Shown: piece by piece, positions 24,201-45,700 of the stretch
Layout of the letters: each line of letters starts with the position of its first letter
How positions within the stretch are numbered: the first letter of the stretch is position 1
Assembly: GCF_002775205.1 (NCBI RefSeq)
Contig: NC_036446.1
Span: 19,902,565 to 19,966,564, forward strand
DNA from: Xiphophorus maculatus
Taxonomy: Eukaryota; Chordata; Actinopteri; Cyprinodontiformes; Poeciliidae
Reading direction: 5' to 3'
DNA: 64,000 nucleotides
The notes under the pieces: generated by a model
Told to the model about the DNA's origin: nothing
Database searches by the model: none
The model's input: the letters and a program-made list of their open reading frames with translations, nothing else
Position numbers and translations under genes: made by a program

Positions 24201-26987
24201 GGCTATCCCGGCAAGTACTCCTACATGTTTGGGAATTTAACCAAACTGAGGAACGAAGAGGTGATTTATCTCATTCATTGCGGATCATCTTTTCACATGC
24301 CCTTTCACGTCTGGTGGGGAACACGGAGGGTTTCATGTAGAATAAAGATTCTCCTTGTCCTAGTGTGATCCTGGTGGCTGTCTGATTGAGCTGACCACAC
24401 AGCTGGTGATCGTCATGGCTGGGAAACAGGTGTGGGGAAACATTCAGGAGGCTCTGCTCCCGTGAGTCCATCAGTTTTTCACAAACAAAATAAATATTTT
24501 TAAAAATTACCAAACATGGCTACATGGTGAAATTTTTGAATGAATGAAAAAAGATTTCTTTTTTTAAAGATTTATTTATTTTTTTTACACTAAACACAAG
24601 TCAGCATTTCTACAATCTCTACACTGAGAAAATCACTTTCGAAGGAAATAAACAAGTTGCATTTTCTTCTAGCATGGTCAACATATTCTGCTTCCAACAT
24701 ATTTTGAGGCTAAGAATAGGTTAAAATATACACAAATTTGGCTTTCCATGTATATAAGAATAAAATTGCCACCTGAGTTTGTAATAAATTTTTTGATTTT
24801 GTCTTCGTGGCTTGTTGACAGGTTGATGCGCAACTGGTGGAGCAGCAGAAAGGGACGACACAACCCGGAGAACCATTCCAGCCGCTGGGAGCAGGACTAC
24901 GTTCTGCTGAACTTTAGCCAGATTGGCCTGTTCTACGAGTACCTCGAGATGGGTGAGAGACAAATAGATAAAGACGAAATACAGCATACAGAAGTGATAC
25001 CACTTGAAATAACTGCGTTTTCTAATTGTTTTACTGCACCATTTCTTTCTCTTCTCATGGCCTCTCTTCATGTTTTTCCAGTGATCCAATTTGGCTTCAT
25101 CACATTGTTTGTGGCCTCCTTCCCTTTGGCCCCCCTCCTCGCCCTGATTAATAACATCCTTGAAATCAGAGTGGACGCCTGGAAGTTCACCACCCAGTTC
25201 AGGCGACCAGTGGCATCCAAGGCCCGAAACATCGGAGCGTGGCAGGAGATCCTCAATTCAGTGGCGATTTTATCTGTTGTCACCAATGCACGTTTATGTT
25301 TCTACATTTTCTTGAATTGCTTTTCACAATTTTAAGCACCATCTATTAAGAATATTCCCTGTTCACTTTTTTCCCCCAGGCTTTTATCATGGCCTTTACC
25401 TCAGACATGATCCCCCGTATGGTATACCTGTATGCCTACAGTAAAGATGCCAGCATGAGCGGCTATATCAACAACAGCCTGTCAGTGTACAACATTTCAC
25501 AGATACATCCAGACAACATGCCTGAGGACAATTGGCATAACTCCACTACCACATGCAGGTACATTTTAAGAGTGCCAAAACTGAGACTGTTTATTTAATC
25601 CCTCTTTGTGTGAATCCTGTGAATTCAGATATTTTTCTATATCACGGAGGTTTTCAGTGTTTCATTATGTGGAGAAGAGAACATAATGTTGAGGGATTTC
25701 TGGAAATCTTTGATTTTAAAATCTGTTTTCAGTTCACTAGCTGCTCTGTGATTTACTTATCATGTCATGAAGAGATGAATGGGGTTTTTTGTTGCACAAT
25801 TTAATCTCCAATACAAGGTATGGAAGAAATTGTGAGCGTTAGCCCAAACTACTGCAGGGGATAATTTTTACTTTCAGAAATTGTGTTAGTCTGGACAATG
25901 AATCATAGTGTGGTTCATGGATTTCATCTGTGCCACTGCTGCTCTCTACAAGGACTTTTTATTTCATTCTTTTATAATTGGTAGTCAGAGAGCAGTACAT
26001 TGCAAATGTACTTTTACCTACTAAATGTACTTTTTCACCTAACAACCACAAACTTCCAACATTTTACTGGCATTTTATTTGGAAGACCAGCATACAGACA
26101 CCCATTCTTGTGAAGTAGAAGGAAAATTATTCATGGTTTTCAGATTTCTTTAATAATAAAAACTGTGTTACTGCGGCACATGTGTTTGTATTCAAATACT
26201 CTATTGCAACAAGTAGGCCTCAGTAGTCACAATTAGTGACGAAAGTTTTCTTGTATGTCATTTGAACATCATGCTTTAGGGATGTTGCTCAGCAGACATG
26301 AAGATAAGGTCACTGTCTTCTTGGAAGAAGACAGTGGTCACTGTCTTCCACTGTCTTGGAAGACAGTGACCTTAAGGTTGTAGCCAGAGCTACAAGGATT
26401 TTAGGCTTTTATATTCTTTGTTGTAAAAAAAAGTTTGATATCATGTGTAAAAAGAATCTTTAAATGTTTGCAAGCATTCTTCTGGCTCATAGATTTTTAC
26501 ATTTTTTTTAAGGTTTAACAATATTTCTGTGATGCCTTTGTGTTTTTTTGTAATTTGTAGATATCGAGACTATCGTTACCCTCCAGGCCATGAGAGGCAG
26601 TACACCCACACTATGCAGTTCTGGCACATCTTGGCAGCCAAAATGGCCTTCATTATTATCATGGAAGTAAGACAATACAGTTCTGTTCCAAACGTAACCA
26701 CTCAAAACCAATATGTGACCAATATGTAAATCTCTGCCACCTGTTTTTTTTTCTTTCTACAGCATGTGGTCTTTGTGGTGAAGTTCTTTGTTGCCTGGCT
26801 GATACCGGATGTCCCGTCAGATGTGAAGGCGCGAATTAAACGGGAACGTTACCTGATCCAGGAGTTCCTCCACAAGTACGAAGTGGATAGACTGAAGCTC
26901 CAGTTGAGCGCCAGCTTCATCACAGAACCTCGGTCGGAAACATCCCTGACACCGGACAAACATGAAGTGGTTTCTGAGTGTTCATAA
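6195..26987 (+). CDS. ano5: anoctamin 5 (TMEM16E), complete coding region in 20 exons
   Basis: Twenty exons join in frame (2715 nt) to 904 residues plus stop; human ANO5 has 913. TMEM16 proteins are dimeric ten-helix membrane proteins acting as Ca2+-activated chloride channels or lipid scramblases. ANO5 is mainly intracellular in muscle and bone, and its human mutations cause limb-girdle muscular dystrophy and gnathodiaphyseal dysplasia. Visible: N-terminal dimerisation region (about 57-275, beginning [18 protein letters not shown]); first helix about 286-315; cysteine-rich loop with [16 protein letters not shown] (N517, E521), FYEYLEM (E662, E665) and [12 protein letters not shown] (E694, D698), which correspond to the six Ca2+-coordinating positions known in ANO1. 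The start is fixed by an in-frame TGA 42 bases upstream. All junctions are GT-AG except the exon 17 donor, which reads GC. The N-terminal 47 residues differ from human. Teleosts have two copies (ano5a/ano5b) and I cannot assign which this is. Confidence 0.96.
7967..8007. repeat. interleaved inverted repeats
   Basis: CTGCATGGATAC pairs with GTATCCATGCAG (7967-8000), and overlapping ACATGAACT pairs with AGTTCATGT (7977-8007). Confidence 0.9.
13366..13392. repeat. perfect hairpin, 12-bp arms
   Basis: GAGATCTGAGAG, 3-base loop, CTCTCAGATCTC. Confidence 0.95.
13735..13905 (-). mobile_element. tRNA-derived SINE copy
   Basis: The + strand reads GGGGATTGAACCGGCAACCC, so the minus strand has a pol III B box GGTTCAATCCC. 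Flanking text (GCATGCAAGGCAGG, CATGCCAAGGACTAA) matches a widespread fish SINE body. Degraded, edges approximate. Confidence 0.65.
15325..15625 (+). promoter_or_regulatory. candidate internal promoter or enhancer in ano5 intron 1
   Basis: A locally G+C-rich, complex stretch in an AT-rich intron. It has an E-box CAGCTG (15370), CAG/CTC-rich sequence and a TATA-like AATAAAAGG about 15555, followed by GAGCGGGCAGAG. No homology is claimed. Confidence 0.25.
17256..17320 (+). CDS. ano5: ano5 coding exon 2
   Basis: Acceptor TTTTGCAG, donor GTAAGT. Encodes residues 26-47, low complexity (DDSSGNGV...), not conserved with human. It fits phase 1 in and phase 0 out. Confidence 0.8.
17480..17543. repeat. 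cluster of short inverted repeats
   Basis: TTAAAGCTAATTAAA, AGA loop, TTTAATTAGCTTTAA (17480-17512) is followed by GCAGGAA/TTCCTGC and CTAATTTC/GAAATTAG pairs sharing bases. Confidence 0.9.
18991..19095 (+). CDS. ano5: ano5 coding exon 3
   Basis: Residues 48-82. Contains [19 protein letters not shown], the conserved start of the anoctamin dimerisation domain. Donor GTAAGT. Confidence 0.95.
20202..20270 (+). CDS. ano5: ano5 coding exon 4
   Basis: Residues 83-105, [18 protein letters not shown], very close to human ERRKEFETNLRKTGLELE. Phase 0 at both ends. Confidence 0.95.
20431..20715 (+). CDS. ano5: ano5 coding exon 5
   Basis: Residues 106-200. Contains [16 protein letters not shown] and [11 protein letters not shown], cytosolic dimerisation domain. 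Donor GTAAGT. Confidence 0.96.
20848..20967 (+). CDS. ano5: ano5 coding exon 6
   Basis: Residues 201-240, [11 protein letters not shown] to AAFPLHD. The acceptor is a weak CCATGAG but in phase, and the protein matches human YYILSRCPF and YPLHD. Donor GTAAGG. Confidence 0.93.
21456..21571 (+). CDS. ano5: ano5 coding exon 7
   Basis: Residues 241-278 plus two bases. Ends in [18 protein letters not shown], matching human NWARFSYFYKEQPLDLIK, just before the first membrane helix. Confidence 0.95.
21658..21792 (+). CDS. ano5: ano5 coding exon 8 (first membrane helix)
   Basis: Encodes [20 protein letters not shown] and a hydrophobic stretch ending at the NNKS loop. It ends AG before GTTAAT. Phase 2 in and out. 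Confidence 0.95.
22001..22106 (+). CDS. ano5: ano5 coding exon 9 (cysteine-rich loop)
   Basis: Encodes [28 protein letters not shown]. The closely spaced cysteines form disulfides in the lumenal loop of anoctamins. Donor GTAAAT. Confidence 0.95.
22413..22473 (+). CDS. ano5: ano5 coding exon 10
   Basis: Encodes [20 protein letters not shown], nearly identical to human. Ends one base into a valine codon, donor GTGAGT. Confidence 0.95.
22782..22933 (+). CDS. ano5: ano5 coding exon 11
   Basis: Encodes [19 protein letters not shown] and [16 protein letters not shown], the conserved cytosolic loop. Donor GTGGGT. Confidence 0.96.
23600..23674 (+). CDS. ano5: ano5 coding exon 12
   Basis: Residues 431-455, [12 protein letters not shown] to SGATVIFW, start of another membrane helix. 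Donor GTAACT. Confidence 0.93.
23767..23992 (+). CDS. ano5: ano5 coding exon 13
   Basis: Residues 456-530. Contains [19 protein letters not shown], with N517 and E521 at the family's first Ca2+-site positions. Ends one base into a glutamate codon. Confidence 0.95.
24082..24260 (+). CDS. ano5: ano5 coding exon 14
   Basis: Contains [20 protein letters not shown] and [14 protein letters not shown], the pore-region signature shared by ANO5 and ANO6. Phase 0 out, donor GTGATT. Confidence 0.96.
24364..24461 (+). CDS. ano5: ano5 coding exon 15
   Basis: Encodes [20 protein letters not shown], matching human [20 protein letters not shown]. Donor GTGAGT. Confidence 0.95.
24822..24952 (+). CDS. ano5: ano5 coding exon 16
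   Basis: Ends [11 protein letters not shown]662 and E665 are Ca2+-site positions. Last base starts the codon for V667. Confidence 0.95.
25082..25287 (+). CDS. ano5: ano5 coding exon 17 with apparent GC donor
   Basis: Encodes [20 protein letters not shown] and [12 protein letters not shown] (E694, D698). Homology requires the exon to end ...VVTN before AFIMAFTSD of exon 18. The bases after the exon are GCACGT, so the donor is GC rather than GT. Using the GT four bases later would shift the frame. Confidence 0.88.
25380..25558 (+). CDS. ano5: ano5 coding exon 18
   Basis: [20 protein letters not shown] then [12 protein letters not shown], with potential N-glycosylation sites (NNS, NIS, NST). 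Acceptor TTCCCCCAG, donor GTACAT. Confidence 0.95.
26306..26373. repeat. nested inverted repeats of a GTCACTGTCTTC unit
   Basis: AAGGTCACTGTCTTC (26306-26320) pairs with GAAGACAGTGACCTT (26359-26373), and two further copies of the unit in opposite orientations lie between them. Confidence 0.9.
26561..26666 (+). CDS. ano5: ano5 coding exon 19
   Basis: [15 protein letters not shown] and [18 protein letters not shown], matching the human last lumenal loop and final helix. Donor GTAAGA. Confidence 0.95.
26763..26987 (+). CDS. ano5: ano5 coding exon 20, stop codon
   Basis: [20 protein letters not shown], then a charged cytosolic tail ending in VVSECS and TAA at 26985-26987. The tail is slightly shorter than human. 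Confidence 0.95.
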   Translation, partial: HVVFVVKFFVAWLIPDVPSDVKARIKRERYLIQEFLHKYEVDRLKLQLSASFITEPRSETSLTPDKHEVVSECS

Positions 26988-27184
26988 CCTGCCTGCAACA
27001 CTTCAAATGCTCCAAGCCAAGAAATTATTTTGTCAGTTTTCTTGCAAGGGCTTCCATCTTCAAAGTTAAAAATTGTGCTTTTCTTTTTAACATAAATGGG
27101 CCTTTTAGGTTGTGCTCGTATGTTGGGATCCACTAAGGGAGACATTCCAAAAAGAAAAAACCTGGAATTAGTTTTTATTATGAT

Positions 27185-27981
27185 TACTGTATTTTCCGGA
27201 CTATGAGTTGCACCATATTCCATAGTTTGGCTGGTCCTGTGTCTTACAGTCAGGAGCGAATTAGAAATGTTTTTTTCCCCTCTTCATGATGCATTTTTTT
27301 GACTGATGCATTAAATATTAAATCATACTGCTGGACATGACCCAAGGATTAAACATTCCCTTCTGCAGCCTGGGGAAAGATAATCATGGCCTGAAACGAA
27401 GCCGGCTAGAGTTGTGTTCTAGACAGCATCTAGATAGAAATGTCTCTCTGTCGGTGTTACTTTTCAAAACTACTGGAACAACTATGGAGGCTTGTGAACA
27501 GTGTCTAGAGACATCCTGGCAACAACCAGCATGAAGACGCTCTGCTAGTTGCCAAAGAGATGAATAGAAATGATTTTCCAGCAGGGGCTTCTCGGTCTTA
27601 CCACTTCAATGAAGCCAACCGCCTATCACCCCGGATTTACTGCATACGTCTGCTCTCCGCCCCGCTGTGCACTTCACTGGCTACGCTGACTCATTCCTGA
27701 CCTTCTGATTTAAAGCGCGGGCATCAGTGTGTCAGAAACTGCCAGCAAACTTCCAAGCCAAAGTTGACCGTTTCTGTGAGCTTGTTGAAAAGCAACTCAA
27801 CACATATGCACTTATTTGGACATATCATATGGACAAGGTCCCCCTCATGTTTAACAATTTCTAAATAAATGCGACGTATACTTCAATGCGTCTTACATAT
27901 GTTTTTATCTTCTTCATGTGCCATTGTTTTGAATAATGCGAGTTATATTCCAGAGCTACGTATAGTCCGGAAAATATGGTA
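27185..27981. mobile_element. non-autonomous DNA transposon with terminal inverted repeats
   Basis: The left end TACTGTATTTTCCGGACTAT and right end ATAGTCCGGAAAATATGGTA are inverted repeats matching at 18 of 20 bases, 797 bp apart. No transposase ORF lies between. The TTCCGGACTATAAG type of end is familiar from vertebrate DNA transposons. The target duplication is not clear. It contains AATAAA at 27864-27869 and may lie in the ano5 3' UTR. Confidence 0.75.
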
Positions 27982-30074
27982 AAAACAATTTTTTTTTATG
28001 CCATAGAACATTTTGGAAGAAGTAAAAGAATCAGAAGTAAGATAAAGCAAACCTTATATCTGCAGCTGCGTCCTTTCTCTAAGAAATCCTCTTAAACTTT
28101 CCAAGTTTGCGAGATAATAACACCTACATGCTGTGATGAAGCTTAATGTGATCTTTGACATACAAATTAAAGTGTAGATACTTTTTAAAATGAGATTATA
28201 GTTTTCCAAATTTTATTTTTTGCAATGTAACATGAAGGACTTATTTAGACTTATTTTATTTATTAGACAAAGGTATGTTTTTGTTAAAGGTAATGTGATT
28301 GGAATATTACATAGTGAAACTATGAATGTAGAAAACACAAATATTTGATTATTTAAGAGTGGAAACAAAGTAAAAAGTTATTTTTTACTCTGTTTCCTTT
28401 CAAACTAGTAGCTACATAATGTTCACCTGCTCTGATTTATACTTGCAATGTTGAAGTTGTACAATATTGGTTTGTTATGATGTTATGGAGTATTATGTTT
28501 AGAGAAAACCTCCTAAAAACATAGCTTTGAAAAACCAAGTACCTCCTATTCACAGCAGCGATTCTAACAATCAGAAGTAGATTTTATTCTCACAGTTCAG
28601 CAGCTGCAGACTTGTAATCATACCTTTCACATTTGTTATCAGTTTGTTACAGGACCTCTTACACATAAACAAAACATTTTTGCAGATTTAATTTTGTTTT
28701 TAATGAATGAATTTTGATTCTTTAATTAGTTTCTCAGTGTGTGTAAAAATGTACATACAGTAAATTTCCCATTTTAACTGTATGTCTGTGGAAAGGAACA
28801 GTTACATATTAACTTTAAAGAGTTTAATTTCTTATCTGTTATATATAAAATATTCAAATTTTGTGTAAGATAGCTCTTAATTCACCTTGTGTTTTCTGTG
28901 TAAATAGTTTCAAGTCACACTATCAAGCTTTTTCTGAAGTAAAAGTACAAAGACAAATAGTTTTGCAATTTATTTTATTGATTTGCTTTTGCCCTACAGC
29001 CTGAACGGTTACTAAGTGAAATTGTTTTATCATTCTCATCAGATTAGTTGGTGTTGTAGTAGCCTTCATAATTCTATTAATTGCCTTTAAGCAGTGTCTT
29101 TAAACTACCTTTCTTAAAAAAAAAAAAAAAAACAGCCTCTTCTTTTTACGTGTCAGGGACCAGCCAAGATTAAACTGCTGTGCGTATTGAAGCCAGCAGA
29201 TTTTAATGCAGTTTACATTTCTCTAAGATGGGTTTATGTTCCTGTATGTATTCAGATTTTTTTTTAAATATAAATCTTACTTGTGGGCCTTTATTTTTTA
29301 TCAGAAGATTATCCTTGGCATATTTAGAAATAAGCCTAGTTTTTTTTAAATCTCGGGATTAAATCCAGTCTAGTGTTTGTTATGCGGAACTAAAGTGTGT
29401 GGAGTTGATCATGCATGTTACATGGTGATTTCCCCATCAAATGCCTTAAACATATAAGTTGTTTTTATATGTTTTTAATGAAACATTTCTTAAATGCATT
29501 CTGTCTCATGTTGTTTGTTGCAGTTGTTTCCTATTTACTAGGCTTTTCTTGCACTTCTCAGTGTAATGTGTTTCTGCTTTAGTTCGCTGTAACTTATTAA
29601 ACAGGGATATAATCTCTTCAAGAGGTCATTATGTGTTTTCTGTGTGCTCATTTGCTGCAAACCAGCAAAAGTTGGTTTGGATTTCAAAAAGCAAAAAATG
29701 TCGGATAAACTTTTAAACATAATTCCTTTTTTTCTATCAGTAGACAACACAACAAGAACAAGTTTATAAAATTGTTCAGAATCTCAGTTTATCATAAATG
29801 ACATTTTGCACCACTGGGTGCACGGAGGTTGAGGACAATTGCATTTTCAGCAGAATTCTTTAGGCACAAACAACAAATCGAAACTATGAACCTCAAAACC
29901 CAGCATCAATTGGATTGTATGTTTGATTGGATTAATTGTTTTTCTAAAGTTCCTTGAGATGGCATGCAATGTACATTGACAGAGATTCTAAGTCAAAATG
30001 AATAGACTTATTAAAAAAAACCAAAAAAACTTTTTTGTTATTGCTGCCGGTTACATTTATTTTAGATTTGTTTT

Positions 30075-30262
30075 TTCAAGGTTTTATCCCCTCTAGTGAC
30101 CTTAATTTTGAAGTGGCCAGACAGGAAAGTAGGTTGTGAGAGAGAAGGAAAAGAGATGCAGGATCATCAGGCCAGGACTCAAACCCATGACAGCCGTGCT
30201 AAGGACTAAGGTCTCTGTACACAGGTCACACACTCTACCTCTGTACCACCGCAGGACCTATT
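30075..30262 (-). mobile_element. tRNA-derived SINE copy
   Basis: Minus strand: GCGGTGGTACAGAGGTAGAG (A-box region) and GGTTTGAGTCC (B box), then CTGCATCTC, CTCTCTCAC and TTTCCTGTCTGGCC, the usual order of a very common fish SINE. Degraded. It is not a functional tRNA gene. Confidence 0.7.
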
Positions 30263-31142
30263 GGATCTAATTTTGTGTGATTGTTTAAGGTCTGGTTAAT
30301 TTGTGGCGTGTAACTGTACAAAAATTTACCCTTATGATAAAATTATTTCAAGTGCTCTGGATATTCTTTGAGCAAAATAATTTTTTAATATAAATTGTAG
30401 TTGCTATTATTGGAAATGTTTTGATTTCCTCATGTTTTAAAATCGGACAAAAGCCCTCCATCTCTTTACAGTTAAAAGCCAATTTTCCATCAGATAATCT
30501 CGGTGCAGGAATTGACTGGAATATGTAATTTTGGGCATTTTTTGTGTGAACTGAATTTAGAAATCATAATATATCCTACAGCTGTTCATTTTTGATTGAT
30601 GAATATATTTCTAAAGGGTAATGGCAGACATTAAAGGCACACCTGTTGTCGTTGCACCACTGAAACACAGTGCCTTGATCAACAACAAATCACTTTATTT
30701 GTGACCGTTCTATAACTGTACAAAATATCCCAACATATTTTGGAACTGGGGGCGGTGTTAACATAACTAACAACGTTTCCTTGCCGTCCTTTTCACTTCC
30801 AGGAGCAAGGAAATGTTTCTTTCTTGAATTAAAGTTTGTGTCCAGTTTCTCTGCAACAAATGTATAATTGAAACTGACAATGCTACAAAATGGTAAAGAC
30901 TGACATCAGAGTTAGCTGTCACACACAATGATTTGACAAAGATTTCAGATAGTCAGAGAAATTGTAATTTAAAAAAAAATCTTGATAATTTTTCCCAGAG
31001 GGGCTAAATAGAACAAACTACTGTGAGATTATTGACAAGAAACGCACCTATAAGAGTCATGATAGGTGAGAGAAAACAAAGTATTTCAATAGTAATCTGA
31101 CAATAATTTAGATAAACAGGTACTCAAAGCTTCTCCTTTCAG

Positions 31143-31156
31143 CCACCAGGTGGCAA
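31143..31156 (+). promoter_or_regulatory. CTCF-like site
   Basis: CCACCAGGTGGCAA fits CCASYAGRKGGCRS at 13 of 14 positions. Confidence 0.35.
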
Positions 31157-31714
31157 CCAATAACCACAAATGAAAAGAAAAGCGAGCTTTGATTTATTTG
31201 CTGTAATTACTAATTATCAGGATTTCTTTCCTAAAACTACATTTATTTATTTATTTATTTAATTTGTTTTAATTATTTATTTATGTATAACTGCACAACG
31301 TTTATATGCCAGTATTATTGTTATATTATGTTTTATTGGTAATTATAATGCTTGAATGTCCAAGGAGACAGGAGGATGAGGATGCTTCCAAAATGAAGTT
31401 CATTTTCCCTGCTGAAGATGTGATTGTCAGGGACAATGAGAACAGCAGAAATGCTTGAATTATTGATGGATTCCTGCGTTGGCGACAGGAGCTTGTTGAA
31501 GGGAAAAAAGGGGGGTAGGGTGGGTGATGGTGGTAGTTCAGTTCATCTGGTTACCATAGCACCGCCCTCGAGAGAGCTGCAGCTTTCATTTTTAGGGTTG
31601 CTGTCCTTGATTTTTTTTTTTTTTTTTATAAAATTGGATATTGTCTGCATCCTCAGCTGCAGTCTGCATGTTAAATCAACAGAAACACAATATATAGACA
31701 TGTTCTGTAGCTAA

Positions 31715-42796
<11,082 letters not shown>

Positions 42797-45700
42797 GCCA
42801 AACACAAAGTTTTGTGATACATGAGTTGACTTTGTTTCCTGAGTGTGCACCAGTTTTAGTCCTAAGAATATCAACAAATGAGAAACAAGAGAAGCTACAA
42901 TCTATTGTCTTATTGTTTGCACAGAAAAACCCTAAAAAATTATCAATTTAGTGTAAAAATTACTAATATATATAAGTACATATATATAAGAAGAAGAATA
43001 CAACATTTGATGACTAGAGGTGTAGCACATATCAATTTGGCAGTATGTAAATGTACTATTATGCATATTAATAATAGATATTTATTTGGAGTGCAATTGT
43101 GTGTAAACTTGTACATCTTCATCCCATCAGCTGAGGCTTTCTGACCACACTGAAGCCTGTAGGATTACATGAAAGCACACTGGTCAGCTAAACATTTAGT
43201 GAACAACATCCAAGAAGCCAGCCATCTCAGTGTAGAAATATGTTAATACATAGCACTGTAAACAGGAATTAAACTCTCTGTTGTTATAGATTGTACTGTA
43301 TCTCTTCTGAAACGCGTGTCCTTGCAGTGCACCAATATTATTTATTTTCCTATCACTGGCTTTTGGATGTGAATAACCTCTAGATTAGAGATTCAACAAG
43401 TAACAAATTGATTTTGATTAATGTTTTGGTAAATCAAGAGGTTACTGAAATGTTTTTACTTGTCAATTTGATAACTGAGCACATCTGCAGTTTACTGTTT
43501 GATTTCTGCAAACCATTACATCATAATGTGCTTTATTCCAGTAATTATTCTGCCAAACCACATCGAGTTGAACTAATGCATTCTTAAAGGAGTTTTTTCA
43601 AATCAAACCTATGAGACAGAAATATTAAAGAGTAAATATATATGAGTTTGAGGATTAAATATGCACCACATGGGACCAAGATGTCAAAGGTCAAACTTGG
43701 CCTTAAAATGGGTTTGTGCAATGAAAAAGTAAAAAAAAAAAAGAGACCAAAATCAGTATGGAAGTGGTGATATTACACGGCCAAAAACCTCAAATTATTT
43801 CTTAAAAATTAAACATAATATTTAATAAAGTAAATATGCATATAGTTGTTGAGCAGGTAGGTAACTTTAAATGCATATTATTAGGGTTCATACTGAAATA
43901 TAGCAGGACCCCGGAGACTAAAACTTAATGGAACCATAATATTAAAGATTCATGACATTCAGGGTAATTTCTTGTATTTTTTTAATTCAGTTTTTATATT
44001 TCAATAAATGAAGGTAAATAGGTTTCATTAGCTATTGGCAGAGAATCCTTTCTTTACAATATATGTAATTAAATAAGAGTAAAATATGGTTTAAATGTCA
44101 TCCAATGTAATTTTGCACGTTATTCATCATACAGTTTGAGGTCAGTTGGCACAAATCTAAATATTCATATTTTTTCCCATCATTTTTCCCCTTTTTTCAT
44201 CTTGTTGAAAGTAAACAAAAGTTGGATGAGTTAATATCTTAAGATTAATACAGAAGTTATGAACATTCCTACACAAGTATTTGGTATTTGTTTACATATA
44301 CACTTAAGACATTTTACCAGAATAAAATATTTTTATTTATAGAATGAATATACAGTTGAAGTGGCAATCACTGCTGTGTAAAATTTAGTTCTTTTTTAAA
44401 CTTCTGACTGTTCTTTTTTTTTTCCCCATTATTGAATGGAAGTAAGAATGGAGATTTTATGCTTCACTGACAGTTGTAAAACTATGGCCTTTATGTTTGC
44501 AAATCTGGGGAGAAGTTTTCTATGGAGCCCTCCAGGTGGCAGGAGTCGGTATGAAAACATCCATCTAGTCTGTCTCCTAAGATAAAACAGATGTGGAAAA
44601 TATTTTTCTGCAGTTTAGGAGGTTATGGCTAAATTGTTTCTTCCAAGCTCAATAACTTCTGAACAAGTTGTCAAACCAAGCACAAAGGCAGAGAAGTCAT
44701 ATTATGAGTTGGAAGACATTAGATAAAGTGAACTCAAACTAGAAATTATACACGAGACCAAAATTATACATGCATGTGTGTTTCCATACATAAACCTCTG
44801 ATTACAATTTACAAGTCTTGAATATCCGTTGCCTTTTTTTAATGCTGGAGTTTAGATTACTTTAATTTTCCAGTGTATGTCTACTCCTCCACTCTGTTGC
44901 AATCCACAACCTACAGATTACTAAACTGAGAGAACGTTTCAAGAGCTTTTTCTTTGTCTCTGTCTGGGCGCCATATATTTCTCCCTGGAAAGAACAAACA
45001 ACATGCATTACAATCACCTTTTATTTTCCTTCTACATTTTCACTGACAACGTCTGAATGGGGCCAACTTGATTTGTTTTTGTCACTTGTTTGTGAAGACC
45101 TCTTGTCAGCACAAAGTAGATGTGTGTGGATGTGTATTTATGCATGGAACAAAGTGAAATTTGTACATATTTGTATGTCCATTTGTCTCTGTTTCTTTTA
45201 AACTTGTCTTTGTCTCAGAAACTGTTACTGATGCTTCGATTTCTTTGCACAATTAACCAAAGGTACATTAAAAAAAAAAGAAAACAACAAAATGAAGCTT
45301 TATTTCAGCTAAAAGTCTAATGTTTCAAGGTAGAACAGGCCGTCAATAATGAGGCTCCACCACAGTTAGCCAGTAGTGTGCAGGTGATACCAAACACCCC
45401 TCAGTGTACAAAGCAATAAATTCATAGTAACAGCTCTGATCAAATGTCACAGACAGTTATGATTTTGCATATTTTTTATGCATTTCTTTAGAAGTCGTGT
45501 TTTTAAATGTAGAAAAGAAACACTTGTAAAGAAAATCTATGTGTATAAATATATAGTTGTAGAGTCCAACACAAACAGCTTTGATGAGAAAAAGTCAATG
45601 CGTTTGTGAACGGGCTGCTCACCAGATGAGAATGATAACAAAGAGCTCCACCTGAGAGGTGGGCGCTCTTCTTCTTGTTTCTGATTTTTTGCTTTGGTGT

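Larger units (their letters stand above)
17321..26762 (+). other. ano5: ano5 introns 2-19
   Basis: Introns longer than 300 bases: 17321-18990, 19096-20201, 20968-21455, 22107-22412, 22474-22781, 22934-23599, 24462-24821, 25559-26560. None holds a gene I can support. Notable sites are the inverted repeats at 17480-17543 and 26306-26373 and a CTCF-like core at 20297-20310. Confidence 0.8.

Noticed and set aside
30075..30262. tRNA gene on the minus strand
   Set aside because: A and B boxes exist, but spacing and folding are wrong for a tRNA and the downstream body is that of a SINE.
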